Assembly (NCBI GenBank): GCA_011525015.1
Contig: WTJC01000042.1
Span: 40,920 to 104,919, forward strand
Direction: 5' to 3'
Source of the DNA: Flavobacteriales bacterium
GTDB taxonomy: Bacteria; Bacteroidota; Bacteroidia; Flavobacteriales; Flavobacteriaceae
Length of the DNA stretch: 64,000 nt
Position numbers and translations under genes: made by a program. Shown here in pieces: positions 19,541 through 29,982 of the stretch. The notes beneath the pieces were generated by a model. The model was not told the origin of the DNA and did no database searches. It was given only the letters and a program-made list of their open reading frames with translations. Position 1 is the first letter of the stretch. Every line of letters begins with the position of its first letter.

Positions 19541-22500
19541 ATGATTGGAAATTTTGGAACATTAGAGAAGTATAGCGCATGGTTTGCCTTTGGAATTGCA
19601 CTAATTTGTTTTAGTCTAACGGTAGAACCAACAGGAAGCTTTTGGGATGCAGGCGAATACATCTCTACCTCAGCCAAACTCCAAGTTGGGCATCCACCAG
19701 GAGCACCACTGTTCCAAATGATCGGTGCTTTTTTTGCCACTTTTGCCTTTGGAGCATCCACCAAAATAGCGCTTATGGTAAATATGGTCTCTGTATTTTC
19801 AAGCGCATTTACTGTATTCTTTACTTTTTTAATCGCTTCTAACCTCATACAAAAACTATGGCAAGAAGAGGAGACGAGTGTAGAATCTTATTCTCTAACA
19901 AAGACCATTGTTGTTTTAAGTGGCGCATTAGTAGCAGCCTTGAGCTTGTGCTTCTCGGATAGTTTTTGGTTTAATGCTGTAGAGACCGAAGTCTACGCTA
20001 TGGCGAGTTTGGTCATGTCTCTATTGTTGTGGTTAGGTCTAAAATGGTCTGATGAACTCGATAGTGAGAGAGGACACAAATGGCTAATGCTCATCGCCTT
20101 TGTGGTGGGACTGGTATTTGGAATCCAGTTTATGGGCTTTTTAGCCATACCCTCAATCGGTTTACTTTTTGCCTTTAGGAGGTATAAAAATCTGGATTGG
20201 AAAAAGTTCGTTCTAATTAATATCGCAGTAATCGCACTTCTTTTTTTAGTTTTTAAATATTCCTTGACCTATGTGTTGAGCCTTTTTGGAGTGACTGAAG
20301 TATTTTTTGTCAATCAGCTCGGTATGCCTTTTAATTCAGGTACCATATTTATGTTACTGCTGCTAGGCGCCTTGTTTTTCTATGCGATCAAAGAGACAAA
20401 AAAGAGAGATTGGCCCACAGCTTATCTCATTGTGCATTGTACGCTTTTTATGTTTATAGGATTTTCGACTTGGTTTATGCTACCCATAAGAGCCAATGCG
20501 CAAACGGTTGTGAATGAAAACAATCCTGAAGATGCGAGGTCACTTCTCGCCTACTACAATCGAGAGCAGTACCCAAGTGTTGAGAGTCCATTTTACGGCG
20601 CGTATTATTCGGATCAATTCGGACCAGCAGGCCCTCCAAAGGATGACAAACCAAAATACGAGAAAGATCTCAAGCTTAGAAAATATGTAATTGTCAATAA
20701 TTACAAAAATGCCCTTCAGCACCCTGACCCCGGACATGTAGGCCTGTTACCCAGAATGTGGAGCGCTCAAAACACAGAAAATTACATGAAATACTACGGG
20801 GCCTTAGCCTTTAGTATCAAACCTGAATACTATGCAAATGCAGAATTGAGAAACGCAGTTAATCGCTTTCAAACCCTCAATCAAGAGGGACAGGTAGACA
20901 CTGCACAGTACATTGATTTTTTGCGCAACTTTTCAGAATATATAGATGTTAAACCTCCCACTTTATGGCAAAACATCAATTATATGTTCGACTTTCAGTT
21001 CGGCTATATGTACATGCGTTACCTCTTTTGGAATTTTGTAGGAAGACAGAACGACGCTCAAGGACGGTATAACGGCGACGGAGAATGGCTTAGCGGCATT
21101 TCATTTATAGATGCTGCCCGCCTGGGAAGTCAAAAAGACCTGCCTAAAGACCTTAAAAACAACAAAGCAAGAAATACCTATTTCTTTTTACCCCTCCTTT
21201 TAGGACTGATCGGAATGATTTATCAGGCAAAGCGAAATTGGAAACAATTCTGGGTGCTTATGGTCTTTTTCCTCCTAACCGGAATCGGTATACAGTTTTA
21301 CACCAACCCAGGTATTTTTCAACCCAGAGAACGAGACTATTCTTTGGTCGGATCCTTTTTTATATTCACCCTTTGGATTGGTATTGGAGTTAGTGCCTTG
21401 TACAAAGAGCTTGAAAAATTCGTCCAGAAAGAAAAAACAAAATTGGCCATTGCGGTAGGTGCGCTGAGCTTTTTATGCGTTCCTGTATTAATGGCAGCTC
21501 AAAACTGGGATGACCACGACCGCTCAGGTCGCGAAACAGCGCGATCAACGGCTATGTCATACTTAAGTTCATGCCAAGAGGATGCAGGAGCCATGATTTT
21601 TACCATAGGTGATAACGACACTTTTCCACTTTGGTATGTTCAGGAAATTGAAAATTACCGAACCGATGTTCGGGTGATTAACTCCTCCTTGTTTGCCACG
21701 GATTGGTATATCGACCAAATGAAACGAAAGGCTTATGAGAGCGATCCCATTCCATCACAACTCTCTCATGACAAATACAAATTCGGAACCAGAGATGTAG
21801 TGTACTACCAAGCCATTCCGCAATACCAAGAACAAAGATGGGACATCAACAAGTTCATGGATTGGATAGGCAGTGATCGAGAAGAAACAAAATTGCGCTA
21901 CTTACTCAAACAGCAAGGAAGGGATTTGAGCGCCTACGAAGAAGGCAACCTCAACATCGTCTATTATCCGACCAACAAAATCAGAGTTCCAGTTGACAAG
22001 GAAAAAGTCTTGGCAAACGGTCTAGTCAAAGCCAAAGACAGCGCTTTAATTGTCGACTATATCGACATCGATTTACCGAGCGTACTTCCGAAAAACAGAA
22101 TGATGATGCTCGATATTTTGGCCAACAATAAATGGGAAAGACCTATTTATTTTTCTGGAGGAAGTTTAGATCCGGGAGAGTACATTTACTTAAAGGATTA
22201 CCTTCAACTCGATGGACTTATCTATAAACTCGTCCCAATTTTAACAGAAGATCAAGGTGGGTTCGACATGGGTCGAATTGATTCAGACCTGATGTTCGAT
22301 ATTGTCACCAATTGGGAATGGGGAAATGCAGAAGATCCAGATGTCTACATCGACCCTCAATCGAAATCACAAGGACTCTCATATCGCTCAAACCTCGCGA
22401 GACTAACGGAGCAGCTCATCGCTGAAGAAAAATTTGAGAAGGCAGAAACCATAATGGATTTGGCTGTAAAGTACACCCCTATGGATCGCTTCGGATTTTA

Positions 22501-22822
22501 CACCTTTATGGAGCCATTTGCAGAAGGTTATTATCAAATCGGCAAACCGGAAAAAGCTCAGGCTATACTCAGCGAATTATTTGAAATCTACGTTGATCAT
22601 CTCAACTATTATGAAGGCTTGACTCTAAATGAAAACTTCACTCAAATCGATAGAATTTACAGCGATTTAGAAGCATTCCGACGCTGTTTAGACATAGCCG
22701 TTGGGGCTGAAGATGTGGAATTCATTCAAGAACCCTCAGCACAATTCAACACTCTAATCGAAAGCTTTATGAGCCTGTTCGGTCAAGCCGAGGAGGGCTC
22801 AGATGTTACTGAATTGGAATAA
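19541..22822 (+). CDS. DUF2723 family membrane protein (glycosyltransferase GT117/PMT-like)
   Basis: N-terminal 'PTGSFWDAGEYISTSAKLQVGHPPGAPLFQMIGAFF', many TM helices, soluble C-terminal part; 1093 aa. Confidence 0.9.
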   Translation: MIGNFGTLEKYSAWFAFGIALICFSLTVEPTGSFWDAGEYISTSAKLQVGHPPGAPLFQMIGAFFATFAFGASTKIALMVNMVSVFSSAFTVFFTFLIASNLIQKLWQEEETSVESYSLTKTIVVLSGALVAALSLCFSDSFWFNAVETEVYAMASLVMSLLLWLGLKWSDELDSERGHKWLMLIAFVVGLVFGIQFMGFLAIPSIGLLFAFRRYKNLDWKKFVLINIAVIALLFLVFKYSLTYVLSLFGVTEVFFVNQLGMPFNSGTIFMLLLLGALFFYAIKETKKRDWPTAYLIVHCTLFMFIGFSTWFMLPIRANAQTVVNENNPEDARSLLAYYNREQYPSVESPFYGAYYSDQFGPAGPPKDDKPKYEKDLKLRKYVIVNNYKNALQHPDPGHVGLLPRMWSAQNTENYMKYYGALAFSIKPEYYANAELRNAVNRFQTLNQEGQVDTAQYIDFLRNFSEYIDVKPPTLWQNINYMFDFQFGYMYMRYLFWNFVGRQNDAQGRYNGDGEWLSGISFIDAARLGSQKDLPKDLKNNKARNTYFFLPLLLGLIGMIYQAKRNWKQFWVLMVFFLLTGIGIQFYTNPGIFQPRERDYSLVGSFFIFTLWIGIGVSALYKELEKFVQKEKTKLAIAVGALSFLCVPVLMAAQNWDDHDRSGRETARSTAMSYLSSCQEDAGAMIFTIGDNDTFPLWYVQEIENYRTDVRVINSSLFATDWYIDQMKRKAYESDPIPSQLSHDKYKFGTRDVVYYQAIPQYQEQRWDINKFMDWIGSDREETKLRYLLKQQGRDLSAYEEGNLNIVYYPTNKIRVPVDKEKVLANGLVKAKDSALIVDYIDIDLPSVLPKNRMMMLDILANNKWERPIYFSGGSLDPGEYIYLKDYLQLDGLIYKLVPILTEDQGGFDMGRIDSDLMFDIVTNWEWGNAEDPDVYIDPQSKSQGLSYRSNLARLTEQLIAEEKFEKAETIMDLAVKYTPMDRFGFYTFMEPFAEGYYQIGKPEKAQAILSELFEIYVDHLNYYEGLTLNENFTQIDRIYSDLEAFRRCLDIAVGAEDVEFIQEPSAQFNTLIESFMSLFGQAEEGSDVTELE

Positions 22823-22849
22823 TAGAAAATGTAATTTGAGAAGATACGT

Positions 22850-23146
22850 TTAAGCGTATTGATTCACTAAATTAATCAAGGTATTTGCGTCGAGCTCGCC
22901 ACTTTGGCGCCAAAGCATTTCGCCTTGCTTATAAATCATTAGGGTAGGAAGACCTTTTATTTTAAGGGCTTGTGCTAGCTCCTGGTTCTTTTCTACATCA
23001 ATTTTAATGACTTTACCTTTGTCTCCAACTGCTGCGGCCACATCGTTAAGCACGGGTTCCATTTGTGTTGAAGCTTCGTTCCATTCGGCATAAAAGTCAA
23101 ATAAAACTGGAATATTTAAGTCAATTAAATCACCAAACTTAGACAT
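22850..23146 (-). CDS. Thioredoxin-fold protein lacking the CXXC active site
   Basis: VLFDFYAEWNEASTQMEPVL...KVIKIDVEKNQELAQALKIKGLPTLMIYKQGE aligns with thioredoxin, including the cis-Pro region GLPT, but WCGPC is replaced by WNEAS. No cysteine in 98 aa. Confidence 0.88.
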   Translation of the reverse strand: MSKFGDLIDLNIPVLFDFYAEWNEASTQMEPVLNDVAAAVGDKGKVIKIDVEKNQELAQALKIKGLPTLMIYKQGEMLWRQSGELDANTLINLVNQYA

Positions 23147-23198
23147 AGGTTGTGCTAATTAAATTCATTGCAAGTTATAAAAAAATCAAATTATCAAC

Positions 23199-24431
23199 TT
23201 AGGAAAGTTTTGATTTTAGCGTGATTAGACCAATTTCTGGCCAAATGCCGTATCGCCCTGGATATCCCAAATGTCCAAATCCCCTATTTACGATGAGGTG
23301 TTCTTCATCGCTGATGTACAAACCAGCCCATTGCTTGTAGCGGTATTGAATTGGACTCCACTTAAGCCCAGGAATTTCTATTCCTATTTGAAATCCATGC
23401 GTATGACCACTGAGGGTGAGCTGAAATTTCTTTTGATCTTTTAAAACTTCTGCTTCCCAGTGGGATGGGTCGTGACTCATCAAAATCTTAAAGTCATGAT
23501 CGCCGGTTTGCGCACTGGCTTTTTGTAAATCTCCCTTTTTTGGAAACCTTCCCGTTCCCCAATTTTGAACACCTACAATGTGGATTTTTTCTTGCTCTTT
23601 TTCAAAGGTTATGGTCTCGTCTAACAAGACTTTAAAGCCCATTCTAGATTGAAAGTCAATAAGCTGATCGACATCTTGCTGCTGTAAATCATCTGTGTCA
23701 TGGGGGTAATAGTCACCGTAATCGTGATTGCCAAGCACAGAAAACTTGCCGTATTTGGCGCTTACTCTAGAAAACATATCAATGTATTGTTCGGCCTCAT
23801 CTGATAAGTTATTGACCATATCACCCGTAAATAACACAGTATCAGCTTGAAGTTCTTGAACGAGTTGAAGACCGCGCTCGACCTCAGCAGGGTCGTCAAA
23901 GCTACCCGCGTGAAAGTCAGAAATATGGGCGATTTTGAATTGATCAAAGGCCTTGGGAAGATCTGAAAATTCCAGATCGTAAATGTGTACCTTAAAGTTG
24001 TACTTAGAAGATTTTTTTAAACCCAGCATCATGGCCGAAAAAGGAGCAAAAGAAGTGGCTATTGCAACCCCTGCTAAAAACCTTCTGCGTTCTGGATAGT
24101 AAGGCGTTGGATTTACTTTGCGATTTAAAAACCAATTTCTAAGCAAGAGAAAAAGTCGATAGATGTCATCGATTAGCGAAAAACAAGATGCGATAAAAAC
24201 CAAAACAAAAAAACTCCCTAAAACTCCAAGTGACAAATCGTAATTCAAGGGTTTTACGCCATCTATATATTGACGTTGTTGCAGCATCCAAAAAACCCAA
24301 GCAGAAAAGACCGAAAAAAAGTAAAGAACCCTTGTCAAGGGATTGTAAAGTATTCTCTTATAGACCTGAAAGGCATATATAGCCAATCCGAAATAGACGA
24401 CTACAAAAATAATCTGAGCAGTACTCATCAA
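23199..24431 (-). CDS. Membrane-anchored metallophosphoesterase (calcineurin-like)
   Basis: Motifs 'IAHISDFHAGSF', 'VLFTGDMVNN', 'VLGNHDYGDY', 'LTLSGHTHGFQIG'; N-terminal TM segments. Confidence 0.92.
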   Translation of the reverse strand: MMSTAQIIFVVVYFGLAIYAFQVYKRILYNPLTRVLYFFSVFSAWVFWMLQQRQYIDGVKPLNYDLSLGVLGSFFVLVFIASCFSLIDDIYRLFLLLRNWFLNRKVNPTPYYPERRRFLAGVAIATSFAPFSAMMLGLKKSSKYNFKVHIYDLEFSDLPKAFDQFKIAHISDFHAGSFDDPAEVERGLQLVQELQADTVLFTGDMVNNLSDEAEQYIDMFSRVSAKYGKFSVLGNHDYGDYYPHDTDDLQQQDVDQLIDFQSRMGFKVLLDETITFEKEQEKIHIVGVQNWGTGRFPKKGDLQKASAQTGDHDFKILMSHDPSHWEAEVLKDQKKFQLTLSGHTHGFQIGIEIPGLKWSPIQYRYKQWAGLYISDEEHLIVNRGFGHLGYPGRYGIWPEIGLITLKSKLS

Positions 24432-25166
24432 TTAAACTTCTTTTTCTTTTGCAATTTTTACGACTTCGGTAAGCTTGTCTAACTGTAACCTTCTCATTTC
24501 AAAATCTAAAGGATTTGACAGCACTGACATTTTGGGCTTACTCACACCGATCTTAGTCCCTTCAAAAGTTGTACCAGAAAGGTGTATGGCTTCAAAGTTA
24601 TACCTTTTAAACAAAGCAGCCTCATGTTTTCCAATTCCACTTCCAGGCATAAGAGTTATATGCTCAGCCTTAGTTTTGAGTTGCAGCAATAAATCAAGGC
24701 CTAAGGCCGCCTTGTCTTTTAGACCTGAGGTCAGTAAGGTATCCACTCCTGCCCTATCCAATACCGACAGTGCTTCCACAGGATCATCTACCCAATCAAA
24801 GGCGCGATGAAAAGTAACCTTTAAACCCTCAGAGGCCTCAAGTAAAAAATCAAGCGCTTGTACGTCTATTTTGTTATCGGCAGTTAAGCATCCGAAAACG
24901 ACTCCCTCAACACCAAGTGTTTTAAAAACTCTGATATCACTCTTCATCGTATTCAGTTCAGCATCTGAATAGGTAAAATGGCCACGTCTGGGTCGAATCA
25001 TAACTCGAATAGGAATTTCGAGCTCACTCAAGAAAGCCTCCGTAACACCCAAAGAGGGAGTTAATCCTCCCAACTCCAGTGCAGAACACAATTCGACTCT
25101 ATTGGCCTGACTTTGTTTAATTCCGTCTATAGCGTTGATATCATCTGTGCATACTTCTACAATCAT
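24432..25166 (-). CDS. cutC: Copper homeostasis protein family CutC
   Basis: VEVCTDDINAIDGIKQSQANRVELCSALELGGLTPSLG, 'IPIRVMIRPRRGHFTYSDAEL', 'VTFHRAFDWVDDP', 'ITLMPGSGI'. Confidence 0.95.
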   Translation of the reverse strand: MIVEVCTDDINAIDGIKQSQANRVELCSALELGGLTPSLGVTEAFLSELEIPIRVMIRPRRGHFTYSDAELNTMKSDIRVFKTLGVEGVVFGCLTADNKIDVQALDFLLEASEGLKVTFHRAFDWVDDPVEALSVLDRAGVDTLLTSGLKDKAALGLDLLLQLKTKAEHITLMPGSGIGKHEAALFKRYNFEAIHLSGTTFEGTKIGVSKPKMSVLSNPLDFEMRRLQLDKLTEVVKIAKEKEV

Positions 25167-25209
25167 GTGTGCTTATATTGTATATTTAGTTCCTCGAAAA
25201 AGCCCCCTA

Positions 25210-26184
25210 ATGAAAAGACGAAAGTTCATAAAAAAATCTGGTTTAAGTGTTGGCGGAATGTTAACATTTGCTCAAGTTAAAGCAAACACAGGTATTCTTC
25301 GCACAGATAATCAGACCATTAAATCTCCTGTTTGTATCGCCACATGGAATGTTGAAAATGCAACTCGAGCAGCATGGTCAGTTTTAAAAGAAGATGGCAG
25401 TGCTTTAGATGCCGTTGAAACTGGCGCAAAAATAGAAGAAGCGGATGTTAACAATCAAACCGTTGGAAAAGGCGGTCGCCCTGACCGAGAAGGAAATGTC
25501 ACTCTTGATGCAAGCATTATGGATCACCAAGGCAATTGCGGGTCTGTAGTTTGCATGCAAAACATAACCCATGCGATTTCTGTAGCACGCAAAGTGATGG
25601 AAGATACTCCTCATGTGATGCTCGCTGGTAAAGGGGCTGAGCAATTTGCACTCGAACAAGGCTTTCAAGCTGAAGATCTACTGACCTCAAAATCTGCTGA
25701 AGACTATCAAAAATGGTTGGAGACCTCTAACTATGAACCCGTTATTAATATCGAAAATCACGACACCATTGGCATACTCGCTCTTGATGCTCAGGGCAAT
25801 TTAGCTGGAGGATGCACCACAAGTGGCATGGCCTATAAAATGGCTGGTCGTGTGGGGGACTCGCCCATCATTGGCGCGGGACTTTTTGTCGATCAGAAAG
25901 TTGGTGCCGCCACTGCCACAGGTATGGGAGAAGAAGTGGTAAAAACCGTTGGGAGTTTTTTAGTGGTCGAATTGATGAGACAGGGACATTCTCCTGATGA
26001 AGCTTGTCAAATGGCCGTCGAGCGAATCGTTGAGAACAATCCTGAATACCAAAAAATTCAAATCGGTTATATCGCACTAGATAAATATGGAAACAGCGGT
26101 GCCTATTGTATACATCCTGGATTTAATTACAGAAGATACGACAACAAAGGACATCAACTCATCACACCCGGAAGTCACCTCTAA
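25210..26184 (+). CDS. N4-(beta-N-acetylglucosaminyl)-L-asparaginase (glycosylasparaginase, Ntn hydrolase), exported
   Basis: TAT-like leader MKRRKFIKKSGLSVGGML; conserved autoproteolysis site HDTIGILALD and 'GGCTTSGMAYKMAGRVGDSPIIGAGLFVD...GAATATGMGEE'. The ORF-track start (25135) is probably too early. Confidence 0.93.
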   Translation: MKRRKFIKKSGLSVGGMLTFAQVKANTGILRTDNQTIKSPVCIATWNVENATRAAWSVLKEDGSALDAVETGAKIEEADVNNQTVGKGGRPDREGNVTLDASIMDHQGNCGSVVCMQNITHAISVARKVMEDTPHVMLAGKGAEQFALEQGFQAEDLLTSKSAEDYQKWLETSNYEPVINIENHDTIGILALDAQGNLAGGCTTSGMAYKMAGRVGDSPIIGAGLFVDQKVGAATATGMGEEVVKTVGSFLVVELMRQGHSPDEACQMAVERIVENNPEYQKIQIGYIALDKYGNSGAYCIHPGFNYRRYDNKGHQLITPGSHL

Positions 26185-26194
26185 ACTCATTGCC

Positions 26195-29014
26195 ATGCAA
26201 ACGGAACAATCCACCAAAAAAAGACTCTTTTTATTAGATGCTTATGCATTGATTTTTAGAGGATATTATGCCTTGATTAAAAACCCTAGAGTCAATTCAA
26301 AGGGCCTTGACACTTCAGCCATAATGGGTTTTGTCAATGCGCTCTTCGACGTGATTAACAAAGAAAAACCAGAGCTTCTAGGCGTGTGTTTTGACAAGGG
26401 AGGTAGTGTTGAACGAACCGAATTATTTTCTGAATACAAAGCCAATAGACTTGAAACTCCAGAGGCCATTAAAATAGCGGTTCCTTACATTGAAAAAATC
26501 CTCAACGGATTAAATATCCCTGTGGTTGTAAAGGAGGGATACGAAGCAGACGACCTTATTGGAACCTTGGCCAAGAAAGCCGAAAAAGAAGATTTCACCG
26601 TTTATATGGTTACCCCTGATAAGGATTTCGGACAACTCGTTTCAGATAATGTTTTTATGTATAGACCTGGTAAAGGAGGTTCGGGTCCAGAGGTTTGGGG
26701 AGTTCCGCAAATTCAAGAGCGTTTCGGCGTTAAGCGTCCTGAACAGGTTATTGATTATTTGGGAATGATGGGTGATGCAAGTGACAATATCCCAGGTTTA
26801 CCTGGAGTTGGAGACAAAACAGCAAAAAAACTATTAGAAGAATTTGATTCCTTAGAAAACCTTTTAGAAAACACGCATTTACTCAAGGGAAAAATGAAAG
26901 AAAAAATAGAAGCAAATGCAGAATTGGGTAAGCTGTCAAAAGTATTAGCAACCATAAAGATAGATTGCGATATAGACTTTGACCCCAAAGCCTTTGAGTT
27001 AGAAAAGCCAGAGCTTTCATCCGTTTATGAGGTATTTGACGAACTGGAGTTTAGAAGGGCAAAAACAACCCTGACCAAACTCTTTGGTGACGGAACTGAA
27101 ACTCAGCCCGCTACTTCAGACACTACAGCTACTTCAAACGCACCAGGAGAAGGACAGTTTAGTCTATTTGACGGTCCGGCAGAACAGCAAGAAAACGGAA
27201 GGTCAGACGCCAAAAAAATAGCTCATCTCTACCAATGTATTAATGATCCTGTACTCTTCGAGTATTTCTTGTCAGAGCTCGACAAACAAAGCGCGGTCAG
27301 TTTTGATACAGAAACGACATCACTAAATCCTCTAGAGGCCGAGCTTGTAGGTATATCTTTTTCTTGGGGTGCACACAAAGCCTATTATTTACACTTAGCT
27401 GATCAAGAAATAGAAACTTCTGTATGGTTAGAAAAACTCAAACCATTCTTTGAAAATTCAGCAGTAGTCAAAATTGGACAAAACTTAAAGTACGATATCA
27501 AAGTACTTCGTAAATATGGAATAAGTATTAAAGGAGGTTTATTCGATACCATGTTGGCGCATTATTTGATCAATCCCGATATGCGTCACAATATGACCGT
27601 GCTATCAGAGACCTATCTCAATTACAGCCCTATTGAAATCACCCAGCTCATAGGAAAAAAAGGTAAAGGTCAAAAAAGTATGCGTGAGGTTCCTTTAGCG
27701 CAACTCACAGAATACGCAGCTGAAGATGCTGATATTACCTTTCAACTCTATGCGCTTTTCAAAGAAGAATTGAAAACAGCAAATCTCGATAAGCTTTTTA
27801 ATGCTCTTGAAGTTCCATTACTAAACGTTTTGGCGGATATGGAACTCGAAGGTATCAATCTCGACACTTCTTATCTCGAAGGACTGAACCACGAGCTAAC
27901 TACAGATATAGACAACCTAGAGCAGGCAATTTATCAACAAGCGGGTCGTGAGTTTAACATCGCTTCACCCAAACAACTTGGAGTGGTGCTTTTTGAAGAC
28001 ATGAAGCTCGTCGACAAACCCAAGAAAACCAAGACTGGTCAGTACGCTACCTCTGAAGACATCTTGGTCGAATTGGCCAAATCGCACGAAATCGCCTCGA
28101 ATATTTTGGAATACAGAGGACTAGCTAAACTCAAAAGCACCTATGTAGAAGCCCTTCCACAGCAATTGAATCTGGAAACAAAACGAATTCATACAGAGTA
28201 CATGCAAACGGTCGCAGCAACGGGGCGTTTGAGCAGCAACAATCCCAATCTTCAGAACATCCCCATTCGTACAGAGCGAGGTAAAGCCGTTCGTAAAGCA
28301 TTTGTTCCGAAGGACGAGAATTACGTTTTAATGGCCGCGGATTATTCCCAAATTGAATTGAGAATTATTGCCGCTTTAGCCAAAGAAGAAAACATGATTA
28401 AAGCCTTTCAAAATGACTTTGATATTCACGCCGATACTGCTTCAAAGGTTTTTAACGTGCCGATAGAAGAGGTCAGTCGCACACAAAGAAGCCATGCGAA
28501 GACCGTGAATTTCGGAATTATCTATGGGGTATCTGCCTTTGGTTTGAGCAATCAAACTGATTTGAGTAGAAAAGAGGCCAAAGAATTGATTGACACCTAT
28601 TACGAAACCTATCCGAAGTTGAGAGCCTATATGCAAAACCAAGTCAATTCGGCTAGAGAAAATGGCTATGTTGAAACCGTATTGGGTCGAAGAAGATACC
28701 TTAAGGATATCAACTCGAGAAATGCCATTGTGCGAGGGGCAGCAGAGCGCAATGCCGTTAATGCTCCTATACAAGGATCCGCCGCAGACATCATTAAACT
28801 GGCAATGATTGAAATCCACAAGCAGTTGAAAGCTAAAAACTTCAAGAGTAAAATGCTGCTTCAAGTGCACGATGAACTGGTGTTTGACGCGCACAAAGAC
28901 GAACTAGAATCACTTCAAAATTTAATCGTGAGCGCTATGGAAAATGCTTATACTTTTGAGGTTCCCCTAAAGGTGGATGTTGGTTTGGGCAGTGATTGGT
29001 TGGAGGCGCATTAA
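26195..29014 (+). CDS. polA: DNA polymerase I
   Basis: 5'-3' exonuclease (RLFLLDAYALIFRGYYA, GYEADDLIGTLAKKA), 3'-5' exonuclease residues (SFDTETTSLNP, AAEDADITFQLY), polymerase motifs (MAADYSQIELRIIAALA, RSHAKTVNFGIIYGVSAFGLS, LLQVHDELVFD). Start placed at 26195; the track ORF begins upstream. Confidence 0.96.
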   Translation: MQTEQSTKKRLFLLDAYALIFRGYYALIKNPRVNSKGLDTSAIMGFVNALFDVINKEKPELLGVCFDKGGSVERTELFSEYKANRLETPEAIKIAVPYIEKILNGLNIPVVVKEGYEADDLIGTLAKKAEKEDFTVYMVTPDKDFGQLVSDNVFMYRPGKGGSGPEVWGVPQIQERFGVKRPEQVIDYLGMMGDASDNIPGLPGVGDKTAKKLLEEFDSLENLLENTHLLKGKMKEKIEANAELGKLSKVLATIKIDCDIDFDPKAFELEKPELSSVYEVFDELEFRRAKTTLTKLFGDGTETQPATSDTTATSNAPGEGQFSLFDGPAEQQENGRSDAKKIAHLYQCINDPVLFEYFLSELDKQSAVSFDTETTSLNPLEAELVGISFSWGAHKAYYLHLADQEIETSVWLEKLKPFFENSAVVKIGQNLKYDIKVLRKYGISIKGGLFDTMLAHYLINPDMRHNMTVLSETYLNYSPIEITQLIGKKGKGQKSMREVPLAQLTEYAAEDADITFQLYALFKEELKTANLDKLFNALEVPLLNVLADMELEGINLDTSYLEGLNHELTTDIDNLEQAIYQQAGREFNIASPKQLGVVLFEDMKLVDKPKKTKTGQYATSEDILVELAKSHEIASNILEYRGLAKLKSTYVEALPQQLNLETKRIHTEYMQTVAATGRLSSNNPNLQNIPIRTERGKAVRKAFVPKDENYVLMAADYSQIELRIIAALAKEENMIKAFQNDFDIHADTASKVFNVPIEEVSRTQRSHAKTVNFGIIYGVSAFGLSNQTDLSRKEAKELIDTYYETYPKLRAYMQNQVNSARENGYVETVLGRRRYLKDINSRNAIVRGAAERNAVNAPIQGSAADIIKLAMIEIHKQLKAKNFKSKMLLQVHDELVFDAHKDELESLQNLIVSAMENAYTFEVPLKVDVGLGSDWLEAH

Positions 29015-29065
29015 AAGGCTTGGAGTTATTGCTTTTAAAAGGCCTTTCAAAAAAAGAGTAAAGCA

Positions 29066-29096
29066 TTTGTAAATCAACAAAGTTATTGTACATTTG
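29066..29096 (+). promoter_or_regulatory. Bacteroidota-type promoter for rplM-rpsI (TTTG-N19-TACATTTG)
   Basis: Exact match to TTTG-N19-TAnnTTTG: TTTG 29066-29069, TACATTTG 29089-29096; about 42 nt upstream of rplM. Confidence 0.8.
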
Positions 29097-29138
29097 CAGC
29101 CCGTAAATTATCGGATTAATTTAATACACTTTTAAAGC

Positions 29139-29594
29139 GTGGACACATTAAGTTACAAGACAATATCAGCAAAAGCTACAACTGTAGACAAACAGTGGTT
29201 GCTCGTTAATGCCGAAGGAGAAACATTAGGTAGATTGGCATCTAAAGTGGCTAAACTACTAAGAGGCAAGCACAAGCCTAACTTCACACCTCATGTAGAT
29301 TGTGGAGACAACGTTGTTATCATCAACGCTGAAAAAATCGTTTTAAAAGGTAAGAAAGCAACAGATAAAGTTTACGTAAGACACACTGGATATCCTGGTG
29401 GTCAAAGAACAACAACTTCTCAAGCGCTTTTCCAGCAGCAACCTGAACGCATTATTGAAAGTGCTGTCAAAGGGATGCTTCCTAAAAACAGATTAGGGGC
29501 TGAGTTGTTTAGAAACCTAAGAGTTTATGCAGGTGATCAGCACCAACAAGAAGCTCAAAAACCTGTAGAAATTAACTTAAACGAATTCAATTAG
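29139..29594 (+). CDS. rplM: 50S ribosomal protein L13
   Basis: [58 protein letters not shown]. Confidence 0.98.
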   Translation: MDTLSYKTISAKATTVDKQWLLVNAEGETLGRLASKVAKLLRGKHKPNFTPHVDCGDNVVIINAEKIVLKGKKATDKVYVRHTGYPGGQRTTTSQALFQQQPERIIESAVKGMLPKNRLGAELFRNLRVYAGDQHQQEAQKPVEINLNEFN

Positions 29595-29595
29595 A

Positions 29596-29982
29596 ATGGA
29601 TATTATTCACAAAATTGGAAGAAGAAAAACAGCTGTTGCGAGAATATACCTAAGCGAAGGTAAAGGAGAGGTAACAGTAAACAAACGCCCTCTAGAAGAA
29701 TACTTCACAACGGGAACCTTACAGTATAAAGTAAACCAACCTTTCGAATTAACAGAAACTGCTGGTAAATACAATGTAAACGTTAACGTAACCGGAGGAG
29801 GAATTACAGGACAAGCAGAAGCAATACGCTTAGCAATTTCAAGAGCGCTATGCGAAATAGACGAAGAAAACAGAAGCGCATTAAAACCAGAAGGTTTACT
29901 CACGAGAGACCCAAGAATGGTTGAGCGTAAAAAATTCGGACAGAAAAAAGCGAGAAAGAAGTTCCAGTTCTCGAAAAGATAA
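29596..29982 (+). CDS. rpsI: 30S ribosomal protein S9
   Basis: [13 protein letters not shown]...[21 protein letters not shown]...[27 protein letters not shown]. Confidence 0.98.
   Translation: MDIIHKIGRRKTAVARIYLSEGKGEVTVNKRPLEEYFTTGTLQYKVNQPFELTETAGKYNVNVNVTGGGITGQAEAIRLAISRALCEIDEENRSALKPEGLLTRDPRMVERKKFGQKKARKKFQFSKR

Noticed and set aside
19426-19848. 140-aa minus-strand ORF overlapping tRNA-Gln and the DUF2723 start
   Set aside because: It runs through the tRNA gene and antisense to a well-supported membrane protein, with no domain similarity recognised.
22843-22860. Palindrome ATACGTTTAAGCGTAT at the 3' end of the Cys-less thioredoxin gene
   Set aside because: The stem is only about 5 bp with no T-run and overlaps the stop codon. 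Probably chance.
28990-29065. Possible terminator after polA (AAAAGGC...GGCCTTTC)
   Set aside because: The best pairing is short with a long loop, and I could not draw a convincing stem plus T-run.
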